A DNA stretch of 64,000 bases, taken from the NCBI GenBank assembly GCA_021809105.1, contig JAKBAM010000002.1, positions 1 through 64,000 of the forward strand. Direction: 5' to 3'. A program made the translations under genes and the position numbers. Below are positions 16,561-25,228 of this stretch, piece after piece. Position 1 is the first letter of the stretch, and every line of letters starts with the position of its first letter. The stretch is from Actinomycetes bacterium (GTDB lineage Bacteria; Actinomycetota; Acidimicrobiia; Acidimicrobiales; Palsa-688). Under the pieces are notes generated by a model, which worked only from the letters and a program-made list of their open reading frames with translations, was not told the DNA's origin and searched no databases.

Positions 16561-18114
16561 ATGAAGGTGCCGATGACCGTCGGAGACTTCCTGCGCCGGG
16601 GCGCCTCCGTGTATCCCGAGCGTCCCGCAGTGATCGACGAGCCGGGCACCCCGGGTTCGCTCGGGACCCTGAATTACGAGGAGCTGGGAGCACGGGCCCG
16701 TGGGATGGCCCTGGCGCTCGACGCGATGGGCGTGGCTCAGGGCGAGCGAGTGGCGATCATCAGCCCCAACGCCGCCAGGTTCCAGGTCGCCTACTTCGGC
16801 GTCAGCGCGTGGGGTCGGATCCTGGTGCCGATCAACTACCGGCTCAACGCCGACGAGATCGGCTACATCGTCGACCATTCGGGCAGCTCGGTGTTGCTCG
16901 TGGACCCCGATTCCGCCGCCAAGCTGTCTGGTGTCACGGCGAAGGAGACCATTGTCCTCGACGGTACGGGGGACGATGTGAAGCTGTTCGCGCCCGCCCC
17001 GGCGGGGGCCGAGCCGGCGACGTGGGAGGCCGACGAGGACGCGACCGCGAGCATCAACTACACCAGCGGCACCACGGCGCGGCCCAAGGGCGTGCAGCTC
17101 ACCCACCGCAACTGCTGGGTCAACGCGTCGGTCTTCGGCTGGCACGTAGCGGTCAGCGACCGCGACGTGTTCATGCACACGCTGCCGATGTTCCACTGCA
17201 ACGGCTGGGGCATGCCCTACGCGGTGACGGCGATGGGCGTCCCCCAGGTGGTGGTGCGCAGGATCGATGGCGAGGAGATATTGCGCCGTATCGACCGCCA
17301 CGGGGTGACCCTGCTCTGCGGTGCGCCAGCAGTCGTAGCGGCCGTGCTCGACGCTGCTGCCGCCCGGGTCGCCGCCGGCCAGCCGATCCCCGGAGACGGG
17401 CAGGTCCGTATCGTTGTGGCGGGCGCCCCACCGCCGTCCAAGGCGATCGAGCGGATCGAGACCGAGCTCGGGTGGGAGTTCATCCAGATCTACGGGCTGA
17501 CCGAGACTGCGCCGCTGCTCACCATCAACCGGCGCCGCCAGGAGTGGGATGACCTCGACGCCGCGGAGCGCTCAAAGCGGCTGGTGCGGGCCGGCGCGCC
17601 GGCGTTCGGTGTGGAGATCGCCACGGCTGCCGACGGCGAGATCCTGGCCCGGTCCAACCACGTCTTCGCTGGCTACTGGGAGCAGCCCGGAGAGTCGGCT
17701 GAGGCACTCGTCGACGGCTGGTTCCACACAGGCGACGAGGGTCACGTCGAAGCCGAGGAGTACCTCGTGATCTCGGACCGTAAGAAGGACGTGATCATAT
17801 CCGGGGGGGAGAACGTCAGCTCCGTCGAGGTCGAGGACCGGCTTTACCAGCACCCGGCAGTCGCCGAGGCGGCGGTGATCGGGGTCCCCGACGAGCGGTG
17901 GGGCGAGACGGTCAAGGCCCTGGTGGTGCTGCGTGCGGGCGGTGCCGCTACGGAGGAGGAGCTCATCGAGCACTGCCGCTCCGGGCTAGCCCACTACAAG
18001 TGCCCGACCACCGTAGAGATGCGCGAGACCTTGCCTCGCACGGCGACCGGGAAGCTCCAGAAGTTCAAGCTTCGCTCTCCCTACTGGGCGTCGCGGGATC
18101 GTGGCGTCAACTAG
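16561..18114 (+). CDS. Acyl-CoA synthetase (long/medium-chain FadD)
   Basis: 517 residues. ANL motifs: INYTSGTTARPKGVQLTHRN, IYGLTETAPLL, GWFHTGDEGHVE, SDRKKDVIISGGENVSSVEVE and the catalytic TATGKLQKFKLR. The arrangement, with MFHCNGWGMPY, is typical of the medium/long-chain AMP-ligase group related to AlkK. The ATG at 16561 follows a GAGGAG ribosome site; an upstream in-frame ATG at 16534 lacks one. It is the third FadD in the first 18 kb, not in an operon with the others. Confidence 0.88.
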   Translation: MKVPMTVGDFLRRGASVYPERPAVIDEPGTPGSLGTLNYEELGARARGMALALDAMGVAQGERVAIISPNAARFQVAYFGVSAWGRILVPINYRLNADEIGYIVDHSGSSVLLVDPDSAAKLSGVTAKETIVLDGTGDDVKLFAPAPAGAEPATWEADEDATASINYTSGTTARPKGVQLTHRNCWVNASVFGWHVAVSDRDVFMHTLPMFHCNGWGMPYAVTAMGVPQVVVRRIDGEEILRRIDRHGVTLLCGAPAVVAAVLDAAAARVAAGQPIPGDGQVRIVVAGAPPPSKAIERIETELGWEFIQIYGLTETAPLLTINRRRQEWDDLDAAERSKRLVRAGAPAFGVEIATAADGEILARSNHVFAGYWEQPGESAEALVDGWFHTGDEGHVEAEEYLVISDRKKDVIISGGENVSSVEVEDRLYQHPAVAEAAVIGVPDERWGETVKALVVLRAGGAATEEELIEHCRSGLAHYKCPTTVEMRETLPRTATGKLQKFKLRSPYWASRDRGVN

Positions 18115-18141
18115 CTGCGAGTCGCGCCGATGCGGATCCGA

Positions 18142-18513
18142 TCATCGCCGGCCCCGAGATGACGCGGTTTCCCGCACCACGTCGCGGGGGTCCTTGTCTG
18201 TGCGCAGCCCCTGGAACGACGGATGGCGCAGCCGGCCCTCGGTGGTCCACTCGGTGAAAGAGACTGCGGCGACCATTTCCGGGCGCGCCCACCTCGCGCC
18301 GCGAACCTTCGGGGCAGGGGTGAAAGGGCACTCGTCGGTGACGAGCCCCTCCAGAGCCGACGCCAGCCCCTGGAGCATCCGGTGGGTGAAGCCGGTGCCG
18401 ACCTTGCCTGCGTAGAGCAGCACGTCGCCGGCGTAGTAGCCGATCAAGAGGGCCCCCAGCCCGCGGCGAGCCCCGGCCGGCGCATGGGCGCCACCCACAA
18501 GGCCTGCCTGGGC
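18142..18513 (-). pseudogene. Relic of an ATP-dependent DNA ligase (LigD-type) C-terminus
   Basis: About 120 residues that match the OB-fold end of LigD/LigC-type ligases: GLGALLIGYYAGDVLLYAGK, VGTGFTHRML, VSFTEWTTEGRLRHPSFQG and LRTDKDPRDVVRE. The nucleotidyltransferase core with the active-site lysine is absent; upstream sequence is unrelated and runs into the lon leader. No ribosome site is seen. Read as the surviving tail of a ligase gene. Confidence 0.75.
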
Positions 18514-18641
18514 GCCTCGGGCATGCCCAACATGGTGGTCCATCAACCCTGACAATAGAGGGAACAAGTTTCTGGTAGAAGACGTTACGCTCATCATAAT
18601 TACTTCATTACGAGCACTAGCTCGCGCGAGGAGCGTTGACC

Positions 18642-21005
18642 ATGGCTTCCCTGACCACCTCCGCATTCCCTCTGCTACCGCTGGACGCCGGCGTGGTGCT
18701 GCCCGGCATGAGCATCACGCTGGCCTTGGAGACGCCCGAAGCGCGGGCTGCGGCCGATGCGGCGGCGGGCGCAGGCGATCAGCTGCTCCTGGTGCCCCGG
18801 TTGGGTCGTCGCGAAGGGCCTGACGCCAGCGGGGGCCATTACGCCCGGGTGGGTACCGTCGCCACGATCGAGCGGCGAGGGGCGCTTCCCGGTGGCACGC
18901 CAGCAGTCGTGGTCAAGGGTGGCTACCGGGCCACCGTCGGCGCAGCCACTGCGGCCGCCGGTCCGGCGCTCTGGGTCAACGTGGAGCGGATCGATGAGTC
19001 ACCGGCCTCGGAGAGCAGTCGCTCCCAGGCCAAAGAGCTGCGCGTCGTCCTCGAGGCGATTGCCGAGCACCGGGGCATACGCCTCAATGACGGATTGATG
19101 GGCGCCGCCGAGCCCGGCGCCCTGGCCGACCTGGCCGGCTACTGGCCGGATCTATCGGTGGAACGCAAGGTCGAGCTGCTGGAGGCGGTGGAGGCCGAGG
19201 CGCGCGTGGCGATGGTTCTCGGCTGGGCCCGCGAGGTGCTGGGGGAGTTGGAGCTGAAGGACCGGATCCGTACCGATGTGGCGGAAGGAATGGAGCGCAC
19301 GCAGCGCGACTACCTGTTGCGCCAGCAGCTGGCGGCGATCCGCAAGGAGCTCGGCGACGGGGGTGAAGAGGAGGCTGGTGAGGATTACCGCACCCGCCTC
19401 CAGGCCCTGGCGGTCCGAGATGATGTCCGCGCCGCCATCGGCCGGGAGATCGACAAGTTGGAGCGAACCAACGAGCAGAGCCCGGAGCAGGGTTGGATCC
19501 GGACCTGGCTCGACACGATCTTGGACCTGCCCTGGGGGCAGCGCTCCGGCGACAGGCTCGACGTCATCGAAGCGCGAGCGGTGCTCGACGCCGACCACAC
19601 CGGGTTGGAGGAGGTCAAGGAGCGGATCGTCGAGCACCTGGCGGTGCGCAAGCTGCGCGCCGAGCGAGGTCTCGACATCAATGCTGCGATTCCCGGTGGC
19701 GGGCGCCGGGCCGGCGGGATGATCCTGGCTCTGGTCGGCCCCCCGGGCGTGGGCAAGACGTCGCTCGGAGAATCGGTCGCTCGCTCGATGGACCGGTCGT
19801 TCGTGCGGGTGGCCCTCGGTGGTGTGCGCGACGAGGCGGAGATCCGCGGACACCGCCGGACCTATGTGGGTGCACTCCCCGGTCGCATCGTGCGGGCCAT
19901 CAAGGAAGCCGGCACCATGAACCCTGTCATCCTGCTCGACGAAGTGGACAAGCTCGGCAGCGACTATCGAGGCGACCCGTCAGCTGCGCTGCTCGAGGTG
20001 CTCGACCCCGCACAGAACCACACCTTCCGGGACCACTACCTAGACGTCGACCTGGATCTCTCGGACGTGCTCTTCATTGCCACGGCCAATGTGGCAGAGC
20101 AGATTCCATCGGCCTTGCTCGATCGCATGGAGCTGGTGCGCCTCGATGGCTACACCGAGGAGGAGAAGGTCGTGATCGGCCGGGATCACCTCTTGGGCCG
20201 CCAACTGGCCGCTGCCGGCCTGCTCGACGGGGAGGTCGTCGTGACAGAAGCAGCCCTACGGCTTGTGGTCGCTGGCTATACCCGCGAGGCCGGGGTGCGG
20301 GCGCTCGAGCGTCAACTCGGACGCCTGCTCCGCAAGGCCGCAGCTCGAATCGTGGCCGAGCCGGACGCAACCCCCGTCACTGTCGAAGAGGACGATGTGC
20401 CCCAGTGGTTGGGTCGCCGCCGGTTCGTGCCGGAGGCGGCAGAACGCACATCGATCCCGGGCGTGGCCACTGGGCTTGCTGTCACCGGGATCGGTGGTGA
20501 TGTGCTCTTCGTGGAGGCCAGCGCGTCCAGCGCGTCCAGCGGAGAAGCTGGCCTCACCGTCACAGGCCAGCTCGGTGACGTGATGCAGGAATCGGCCCAG
20601 ATCGCCATGTCCTATGTCCGCTCCCACGCCGGCGAGGTCGGTATCGGAGACGGTGCCTTCGAGAGGCGGCGCATGCATCTGCATGTGCCGGCAGGTGCCG
20701 TGCCGAAGGACGGTCCATCCGCAGGGGTCACGATGACCACCGCGCTGGTCAGCTTGCTCACGGGCAGGCCGGTGCGCTCCGAGGTGGGGATGACCGGCGA
20801 GATCACCCTGCAGGGCAAGGTCCTTCCGATCGGGGGTGTCAAGCAGAAAGTGCTCGCCGCCCACCAAGCCGGGCTCACCGAGGTCATCCTTCCGGCCCGC
20901 AACGAGGCCGATCTGGAGGATGTTCCCGAGGCCGTGAGGAGCGCGATGACCTTCCACCTGGCGTCCGACATCGGTCAGGTGTTGTCACACGCGCTGGCCG
21001 CGTGA
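18642..21005 (+). CDS. lon: ATP-dependent protease Lon
   Basis: 787 residues, the expected size. An N-terminal substrate domain (FPLLPLDAGVVLPGM) and coiled region precede the AAA+ module: Walker A GPPGVGKTSLGESVARSM, Walker B VILLDEVDKL, sensor ATANVAEQIPSALLDRMELV. The protease domain has the catalytic Ser in PKDGPSAGVTMTTAL and Lys in GKVLPIGGVKQKVLAA. It degrades misfolded and regulatory proteins in the cytoplasm. The ATG at 18642 has a GAGGAG site nine bases upstream, inside the palindrome CTCGCGCGAG. The leader (18541-18625) is notably AT-rich; no HAIR or CIRCE element was found. A hairpin terminator follows. Confidence 0.95.
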   Translation: MASLTTSAFPLLPLDAGVVLPGMSITLALETPEARAAADAAAGAGDQLLLVPRLGRREGPDASGGHYARVGTVATIERRGALPGGTPAVVVKGGYRATVGAATAAAGPALWVNVERIDESPASESSRSQAKELRVVLEAIAEHRGIRLNDGLMGAAEPGALADLAGYWPDLSVERKVELLEAVEAEARVAMVLGWAREVLGELELKDRIRTDVAEGMERTQRDYLLRQQLAAIRKELGDGGEEEAGEDYRTRLQALAVRDDVRAAIGREIDKLERTNEQSPEQGWIRTWLDTILDLPWGQRSGDRLDVIEARAVLDADHTGLEEVKERIVEHLAVRKLRAERGLDINAAIPGGGRRAGGMILALVGPPGVGKTSLGESVARSMDRSFVRVALGGVRDEAEIRGHRRTYVGALPGRIVRAIKEAGTMNPVILLDEVDKLGSDYRGDPSAALLEVLDPAQNHTFRDHYLDVDLDLSDVLFIATANVAEQIPSALLDRMELVRLDGYTEEEKVVIGRDHLLGRQLAAAGLLDGEVVVTEAALRLVVAGYTREAGVRALERQLGRLLRKAAARIVAEPDATPVTVEEDDVPQWLGRRRFVPEAAERTSIPGVATGLAVTGIGGDVLFVEASASSASSGEAGLTVTGQLGDVMQESAQIAMSYVRSHAGEVGIGDGAFERRRMHLHVPAGAVPKDGPSAGVTMTTALVSLLTGRPVRSEVGMTGEITLQGKVLPIGGVKQKVLAAHQAGLTEVILPARNEADLEDVPEAVRSAMTFHLASDIGQVLSHALAA

Positions 21006-21013
21006 GCCATTTT

Positions 21014-21044
21014 GCGCCTGACGGGCCCTAAACCCGTCAGGCGC
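21014..21044 (+). terminator. Hairpin terminator after lon
   Basis: A perfect 12-bp stem (21014-21025 with 21033-21044) and seven-base loop, starting eight bases after the lon stop. It is flanked by TTTT on the left and AAAA on the right, so it could work in both directions. Confidence 0.75.
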
Positions 21045-21180
21045 CAAAACCCAGCAGTTGCAAGGCTTTTTTGGCCAATATGGTGTGAAACCCCTTGGGT
21101 TGCAAGGGAAGTGCTTGACCTGGGGCTCGAAAACCTCTTTCATAGCAGGCAACTTCCCCAACCACACCCAGGAGGTGGCG
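21045..21180 (+). promoter_or_regulatory. Probable hupB promoter region
   Basis: 136 bases, more AT-rich than the surroundings, between the lon terminator and hupB. A candidate promoter is TTGACC at 21116 followed about 18 bases later by TTCATA. The word GTTGCAAGG occurs twice (about 21057 and 21101), a possible regulator site. A strong ribosome site AGGAGGTGG precedes the GTG at 21181. Confidence 0.4.
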
Positions 21181-21624
21181 GTGAACCGCACAGAGCTCAT
21201 CGAAAGCGTTGCGCAATCGACCGGACTTGACAAGAAACAGGCCGAGGCCGCCGTCTCGTCGTTCGTGGAATCGGTGATCGCCGAGACCAAGGCCGGCAAC
21301 AAGGTGTCGATCTTCGGCTTCGGCATCTTTACTCCGAAGTCCCGCGCCGCTCGCACTGGGCGCAATCCGCAGACGGGCGCGCCGGTAAAGATCGCGGCGT
21401 CGAAGTCAGTCGGCTTCCAGCCGGCGGCGGCCTACAAGACGACCCTCAACACGAGGGGCGGGGCCAAGAAGGCCGCGGCGAAGAAGGTTGCGCCAGCCGC
21501 CAAGGCGACACCGGCCAAGAAGGTTGCGGCGTCCAAGAAGGCGGTCGTGTCGGCCAAGAAGGCGGTCGTGTCGGCCAAGAAGGTCCCGGCAAAGGCAGCG
21601 TCCAAGACCGCGAAGAGGCGCTAG
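21181..21624 (+). CDS. hupB: HU-family DNA-binding protein with Lys/Ala-rich tail
   Basis: 147 residues. Residues 1-90 are a canonical HU fold (MNRTELIESVAQSTGL, the beta-arm GRNPQTGAPVKIAASKS with the intercalating Pro, then VGFQPAAAYK). Residues about 91-147 are a low-complexity tail of AAKK/AKKV repeats, the histone-H1-like extension typical of actinobacterial HupB. It compacts and bends DNA in the nucleoid. The GTG at 21181 is fixed by AGGAGGTGG just upstream and by the standard HU N-terminus. The next gene starts four bases after the stop. Confidence 0.93.
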   Translation: MNRTELIESVAQSTGLDKKQAEAAVSSFVESVIAETKAGNKVSIFGFGIFTPKSRAARTGRNPQTGAPVKIAASKSVGFQPAAAYKTTLNTRGGAKKAAAKKVAPAAKATPAKKVAASKKAVVSAKKAVVSAKKVPAKAASKTAKRR

Positions 21625-21628
21625 CTCC

Positions 21629-22570
21629 GTGCCCCCCGCCAAGAAGCAATCGACCGGAGCCGCCTTGAAGAAGAGCGCCGCCGCCGCGGTGAAGTCGGCC
21701 ACCAGGAGGGCCACCAAGGCAGCGGCGGACGTCGCCGAAGAGCTGGCCTCGGTCACCGAGGAACTGGCGTCGGCAGTTGAGTCGTCGGCTCGAACGGCAT
21801 CCCGGCGAGCGGGAGTGGTCAGGCGCGATGCAGCCAAGACCGCCACGAGTGCCGCTCGTTCACGGGCTGGAGCGAGGGGGGCGGCCATCCGTGCACGTGC
21901 CAACGGCACACAAGGCGCGACCGCCGCACCGGCGGGGGCGCCTCGCAAGGCGGCGGCCCCGGGTCGGCGGACTGCCGCCGCGGCCAAGTCGAGCGGGGCC
22001 CGGGCGTCGAGCACGCTCGGCGGCGCCGCCGACACTACGACGACGAAGGCCCCCAAGGTCACCTCGAAGGCTCGCCGGAGCGGGCCCGCGAAAGCGACCG
22101 CCAAGGCCCCGGCGAAGCGAGCCGCGAGCCGGGCGAGCAAGGCTGCGCCCACCACTGTCACCCGTGCTACGACTGCAGCGAAACGCAGTGCGACCGCGGC
22201 GCGAACGCCAGCGAAGCGGACGGCGACGTCGGCCCGGACGACGGTTAGGAAGGCGGCTGCGGCGGCCAAGACGCCAGCGAAGCGGACGGCGACGTCGGCC
22301 CGGACGACGGTTGGGAAGGCGGCTGCGGCGGCCAAGACCCCGGCCGCCAAGACCGCAGCCACCAAGTCCGCAGCCAAGCGCACCAGCCCCGCCAAGAGGG
22401 CGACGGCAGTCAAGGTCGTAGCCACCAGGACGGCGGCCACTAAGTCAGCGGCATCGAAGTCAGCGGCATCGAAGTCAGCGGCTAAGAAGACGACTACCGC
22501 GAGGGCTGCGACCAAAAAGGGGGTTGCGGCCACGAAGACGACGACGGCGCGCGCCACGCGTTCCCGTTAG
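21629..22570 (+). CDS. Histone-H1-like Lys/Ala/Thr-rich protein
   Basis: 313 residues from a GTG start four bases after hupB. Almost the whole chain is Ala, Lys, Arg, Thr and Ser: a short helical segment (VAEELASVTEELASAVESS) near residues 30-50 and then AKRTATSAR/TTVGKAAAAAKT-like repeats to the end. The composition is that of eukaryotic H1 tails and bacterial H1-like proteins, so non-specific DNA binding is expected. Two 22-residue units are exact DNA duplications. No HU fold is present. The gene is co-directional with hupB and probably co-transcribed, giving a nucleoid-protein pair. A hairpin follows the stop. Confidence 0.8.
   Translation: MPPAKKQSTGAALKKSAAAAVKSATRRATKAAADVAEELASVTEELASAVESSARTASRRAGVVRRDAAKTATSAARSRAGARGAAIRARANGTQGATAAPAGAPRKAAAPGRRTAAAAKSSGARASSTLGGAADTTTTKAPKVTSKARRSGPAKATAKAPAKRAASRASKAAPTTVTRATTAAKRSATAARTPAKRTATSARTTVRKAAAAAKTPAKRTATSARTTVGKAAAAAKTPAAKTAATKSAAKRTSPAKRATAVKVVATRTAATKSAASKSAASKSAAKKTTTARAATKKGVAATKTTTARATRSR
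22205..22336 (+). repeat. 66-bp tandem duplication in the H1-like gene
   Basis: Two copies, 22205-22270 and 22271-22336, differing at one base (GTTAGG versus GTTGGG). 66 bases is 22 codons, so the reading frame is kept and the basic tail lengthens. This indicates recent slippage or unequal crossing-over. Confidence 0.9.
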
Positions 22571-22576
22571 GGCAGC

Positions 22577-22606
22577 CGGGTGTCGGCACTTGGCGGCCGG
22601 CACCCG
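22577..22606. terminator. Hairpin between convergent genes
   Basis: Ten-base arms (22577-22586 and 22597-22606) with one non-Watson-Crick position and a ten-base loop, directly between the stops of the H1-like gene and fbiD. No U-tract. Likely a shared terminator. Confidence 0.5.
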
Positions 22607-22620
22607 CAGGCCCGTCGCCC

Positions 22621-23229
22621 CTAGCGGCGTATGGCGTTGAGATCGTCGGGCAGGTCGACATCCCAAGCCAGCGCGGGGCTCTCGATGATCCGCCATGGTT
22701 GGCCGCTCGACGCCGCTTCGTTGGTGTGACGGGCGAAGCTACCCGGACCGTAGGAGAAGGCGAAGGCGGCATCGGCGGGCACCACGATCACGTTGGTCCC
22801 CTCGCCGCGGCGGTCGGGTACGAGGGTGATTCCTGCCGCGTCGGCGAGGTGGGCTAGGTCCTCGGCCAACGGCAGGTCGCTGGCGGCCACGACCACCGAC
22901 CGGACACCCGCTCGAGCCAGGTAGCGGACGCCTTCTTGCACCGCACGATTGAGGCCGCGACCCGGCGTCCACACCACCAGAGCGCCGAGGGCCCGGGCCC
23001 AATCGGCGACCGCCCGATCGTCGCACACAATCGCTACCGGAAGGTCACCCGCGGAGCGCATTACGCCTTCGGCCATCTCCCGGGCCAACGCCGCCCGGCG
23101 CTGTGGGCTCAGCGCTGGAGCCAGCCGCAGCTTTGCCTCGGCAAACGCCTTGACTGGGATCAGCACCGCCACGGGGCCGAGCCAGCTCGCGGCACCCCCG
23201 GCCTCGGTGCGAGGCGGGGAGGCGGCCAC
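22621..23229 (-). CDS. fbiD: 2-phospho-L-lactate / phosphoenolpyruvate guanylyltransferase
   Basis: 202 residues of the CofC/FbiD family: AVLIPVKAFAEAKLRLAPAL at the N-terminus, the metal-site region VVVAASDLPLAEDL, and the diagnostic LVPDRRGEGTNVIVV. The enzyme makes the guanylylated three-carbon precursor of coenzyme F420 (from PEP in actinobacteria). Other F420 genes are not adjacent, but a PPOX-fold reductase at 44.9 kb fits an F420-using cell. GTG start at 23229; it is divergent from the next gene with a 52-base gap. The alternative name is cofC. Confidence 0.85.
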   Translation of the reverse strand: MAASPPRTEAGGAASWLGPVAVLIPVKAFAEAKLRLAPALSPQRRAALAREMAEGVMRSAGDLPVAIVCDDRAVADWARALGALVVWTPGRGLNRAVQEGVRYLARAGVRSVVVAASDLPLAEDLAHLADAAGITLVPDRRGEGTNVIVVPADAAFAFSYGPGSFARHTNEAASSGQPWRIIESPALAWDVDLPDDLNAIRR

Positions 23230-23281
23230 GGACGCATCCTAGGACCGCCGACAACCGCCACCGCGGGTACGGTGCGACATC

Positions 23282-25228
23282 GTGCGCGCTGCCAAAGCTG
23301 GTCCCGCCGTCGCCGCCGGGCGCCAGGGCCTTGGTGGGCGGCTGGAGCAGTCGAGCGGCCCCTGCTGGGTGGGGCGGAACCCTGATGAGGTGGCTAGAGG
23401 CAACCACGGCGCGGTGACATGGACCTTGGTCGGCGACATGGGGTCACCGTTGCGGGTGGCGGTCGATCCGGCGGGGTACCTGTGGTCGCCCGGCTGCATG
23501 TGGGGCGTGGACTGGTGGATAGGGGCCGACGATCGCTGGCACATCCCGACCCGGGAGGCCGCGGTGCGCCAGTCGCTGATCGGCGATGCGCCTGTCGTGC
23601 AGACGAGTGTTCGGGTGCCGAGCGGCGACGTGCACCAGCGAGCTCTGGTCGCGCCGACCCGGCACGGCTCCCAGGTGTTTGTGGAGATCTTCAACGACAG
23701 CGCCGCACCTGTCGCGGTGGCGTTGGCCGTGCGTCCGCTGACCCTCCTCGGACCGGGAGAGGTGCAGCGGGCTGAGCTGCGCGGCCAGAACGTGAGCGTC
23801 GACGGCCGCCCCGCGCTGACCCTACCGGAGCGGCCGCGCCGCGCCCTCTTGGTCACCGGGTCCGATCCAGACCCTCTGGCGGTCGTGATCGACGGTGCCG
23901 CGCCGGCGGCGGTCGACGGGGCTGTCGCCTGCCCGATGGGGCTTGCTTCCGCCGTGGTGATCGTGCCACTGGCCCACCGGAGCAAATGGACCTACCGGCT
24001 GGCGTTGGCGCCTTCCGCGGCTCCTGGGGGAGGAGGCCGTCGCCGCCGCGCCCGCGCCGCCGGTCCGGGCGACGTGACTCCGGGCTCCCCGACTCCGTGC
24101 TCCCCGACGCCGGCTCCTACCCCGGAGTCGGCGGGGCGAGGCTGGCGTTCGCAGGTGGAGCGGCGGCTGCGCCTCGAGCTGCCCTCCGACCGGATCACCG
24201 AGCTCCTCGACGCGGTGCGTAGCCATCTGCTCCTGGCAGCCGGGGACCCGCCGCCGGGCCCCGATGGCGCGGAGGTGCTGGTCGCTGCGGCGACGGCAGG
24301 CCTGGATGTCGCGAGTGCTGGGGACGTTGTCGCTATGGCCCTCGCGGCCGTGCACCCGGGGCGCCGCCGACCGGCGGTGGACGCCGCGGCGGCGGCGCTC
24401 TGGGCGTCCGGGCGCCTGACCACCCTCGGCTCGCCGCCTCCCGAGGTCGGGGCCGTCGCCGAGTTGGCGGAGGGCGTGGGCCGCAGCGGTTCCGGACACC
24501 CGGCCGGCGGCGCTGAGGCGGGATGGGTGGTGCTCGGGTTGCAGGCAGCGTCAGGGCTCCTCGGCCGCGCCGGCGAGGACCGGGCCTCGACCCAGGCTGC
24601 CGGCTGGGCCCACGCCGCCTACCTCCGCCTGGGCGCAGACCGGGTGGAGGACGGCCGCCTCCTGGTCGCGGCGCTGGGCGAGGGAGTGCCGGCGGCACCC
24701 GGCGGCGGCCCAGCCGGGGCCCCCGGCGGGTTCGACGGACGGCGATCGGGCGGTGTAGACCCAGCACTGATCTTGCTCGGGGCGGCGGCGGACCTCCGCA
24801 GCGGGGGACCGGGATGGTACGACCGGGTAGCCTCGGTCGCCGCCATGGCGTCGTCGACAGCGGCGTGGCCCGACCTGCTGGACGCCCAGGGGCTCGGAGG
24901 ATGCGGTCGAGTTGGGCACTCGGCCCTCGCCGGGGCCAGGCTTTGGTCGGTGATGCGCGATTGCTTGGTGCTCGAGACTGGGAGGATCGCCCTCCTCCCC
25001 GGCTGGCCGCGGGCATGGCTCGGCCAGGCCCTCGAGGTCCACGGACTGCCCACAGCGAGCGGTCCGGTGTCCTTCGCACTTCGCTGGCACGGTGATCGCC
25101 CTGCGCTCCTGTGGTCCGTAGACGGACCAGGCGGGGACCTCGAGGTCGCCGCTCCCGCCCTCGATCCCCGATGGTCCTCCACCGAGCTTCAGGGCGAGGT
25201 GCTGCTGGCGGCCGCGGTGCCAGCGTGA
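23282..25228 (+). CDS. Unknown protein, resembling six-hairpin glycosidases
   Basis: 648 residues from a GTG start. The N-terminal half is beta-rich (WTLVGDMGSPLRVAVDPAGY, a WWIGADDRWHI segment), the middle has a Pro/Ser/Thr linker (about residues 260-290), and the second half is helix-rich and Ala/Gly-rich. The C-terminus, IALLPGWPRAWLGQALEVHG then PVSFALRWHGDRPALLW, resembles the end of alpha/alpha-six-hairpin glycosidases such as GH15-, GH37- or rhamnosidase-type enzymes. I see no clear catalytic acid pair, so activity is unassigned. Its stop overlaps the GTG of selD (GTGA), so the two are coupled. No signal peptide. Confidence 0.6.
   Translation: MRAAKAGPAVAAGRQGLGGRLEQSSGPCWVGRNPDEVARGNHGAVTWTLVGDMGSPLRVAVDPAGYLWSPGCMWGVDWWIGADDRWHIPTREAAVRQSLIGDAPVVQTSVRVPSGDVHQRALVAPTRHGSQVFVEIFNDSAAPVAVALAVRPLTLLGPGEVQRAELRGQNVSVDGRPALTLPERPRRALLVTGSDPDPLAVVIDGAAPAAVDGAVACPMGLASAVVIVPLAHRSKWTYRLALAPSAAPGGGGRRRRARAAGPGDVTPGSPTPCSPTPAPTPESAGRGWRSQVERRLRLELPSDRITELLDAVRSHLLLAAGDPPPGPDGAEVLVAAATAGLDVASAGDVVAMALAAVHPGRRRPAVDAAAAALWASGRLTTLGSPPPEVGAVAELAEGVGRSGSGHPAGGAEAGWVVLGLQAASGLLGRAGEDRASTQAAGWAHAAYLRLGADRVEDGRLLVAALGEGVPAAPGGGPAGAPGGFDGRRSGGVDPALILLGAAADLRSGGPGWYDRVASVAAMASSTAAWPDLLDAQGLGGCGRVGHSALAGARLWSVMRDCLVLETGRIALLPGWPRAWLGQALEVHGLPTASGPVSFALRWHGDRPALLWSVDGPGGDLEVAAPALDPRWSSTELQGEVLLAAAVPA

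Noticed and set aside
18541-18635. HAIR or CIRCE heat-shock operator before lon
   Set aside because: The AT-rich leader has only four-base inverted matches, not the known consensus.
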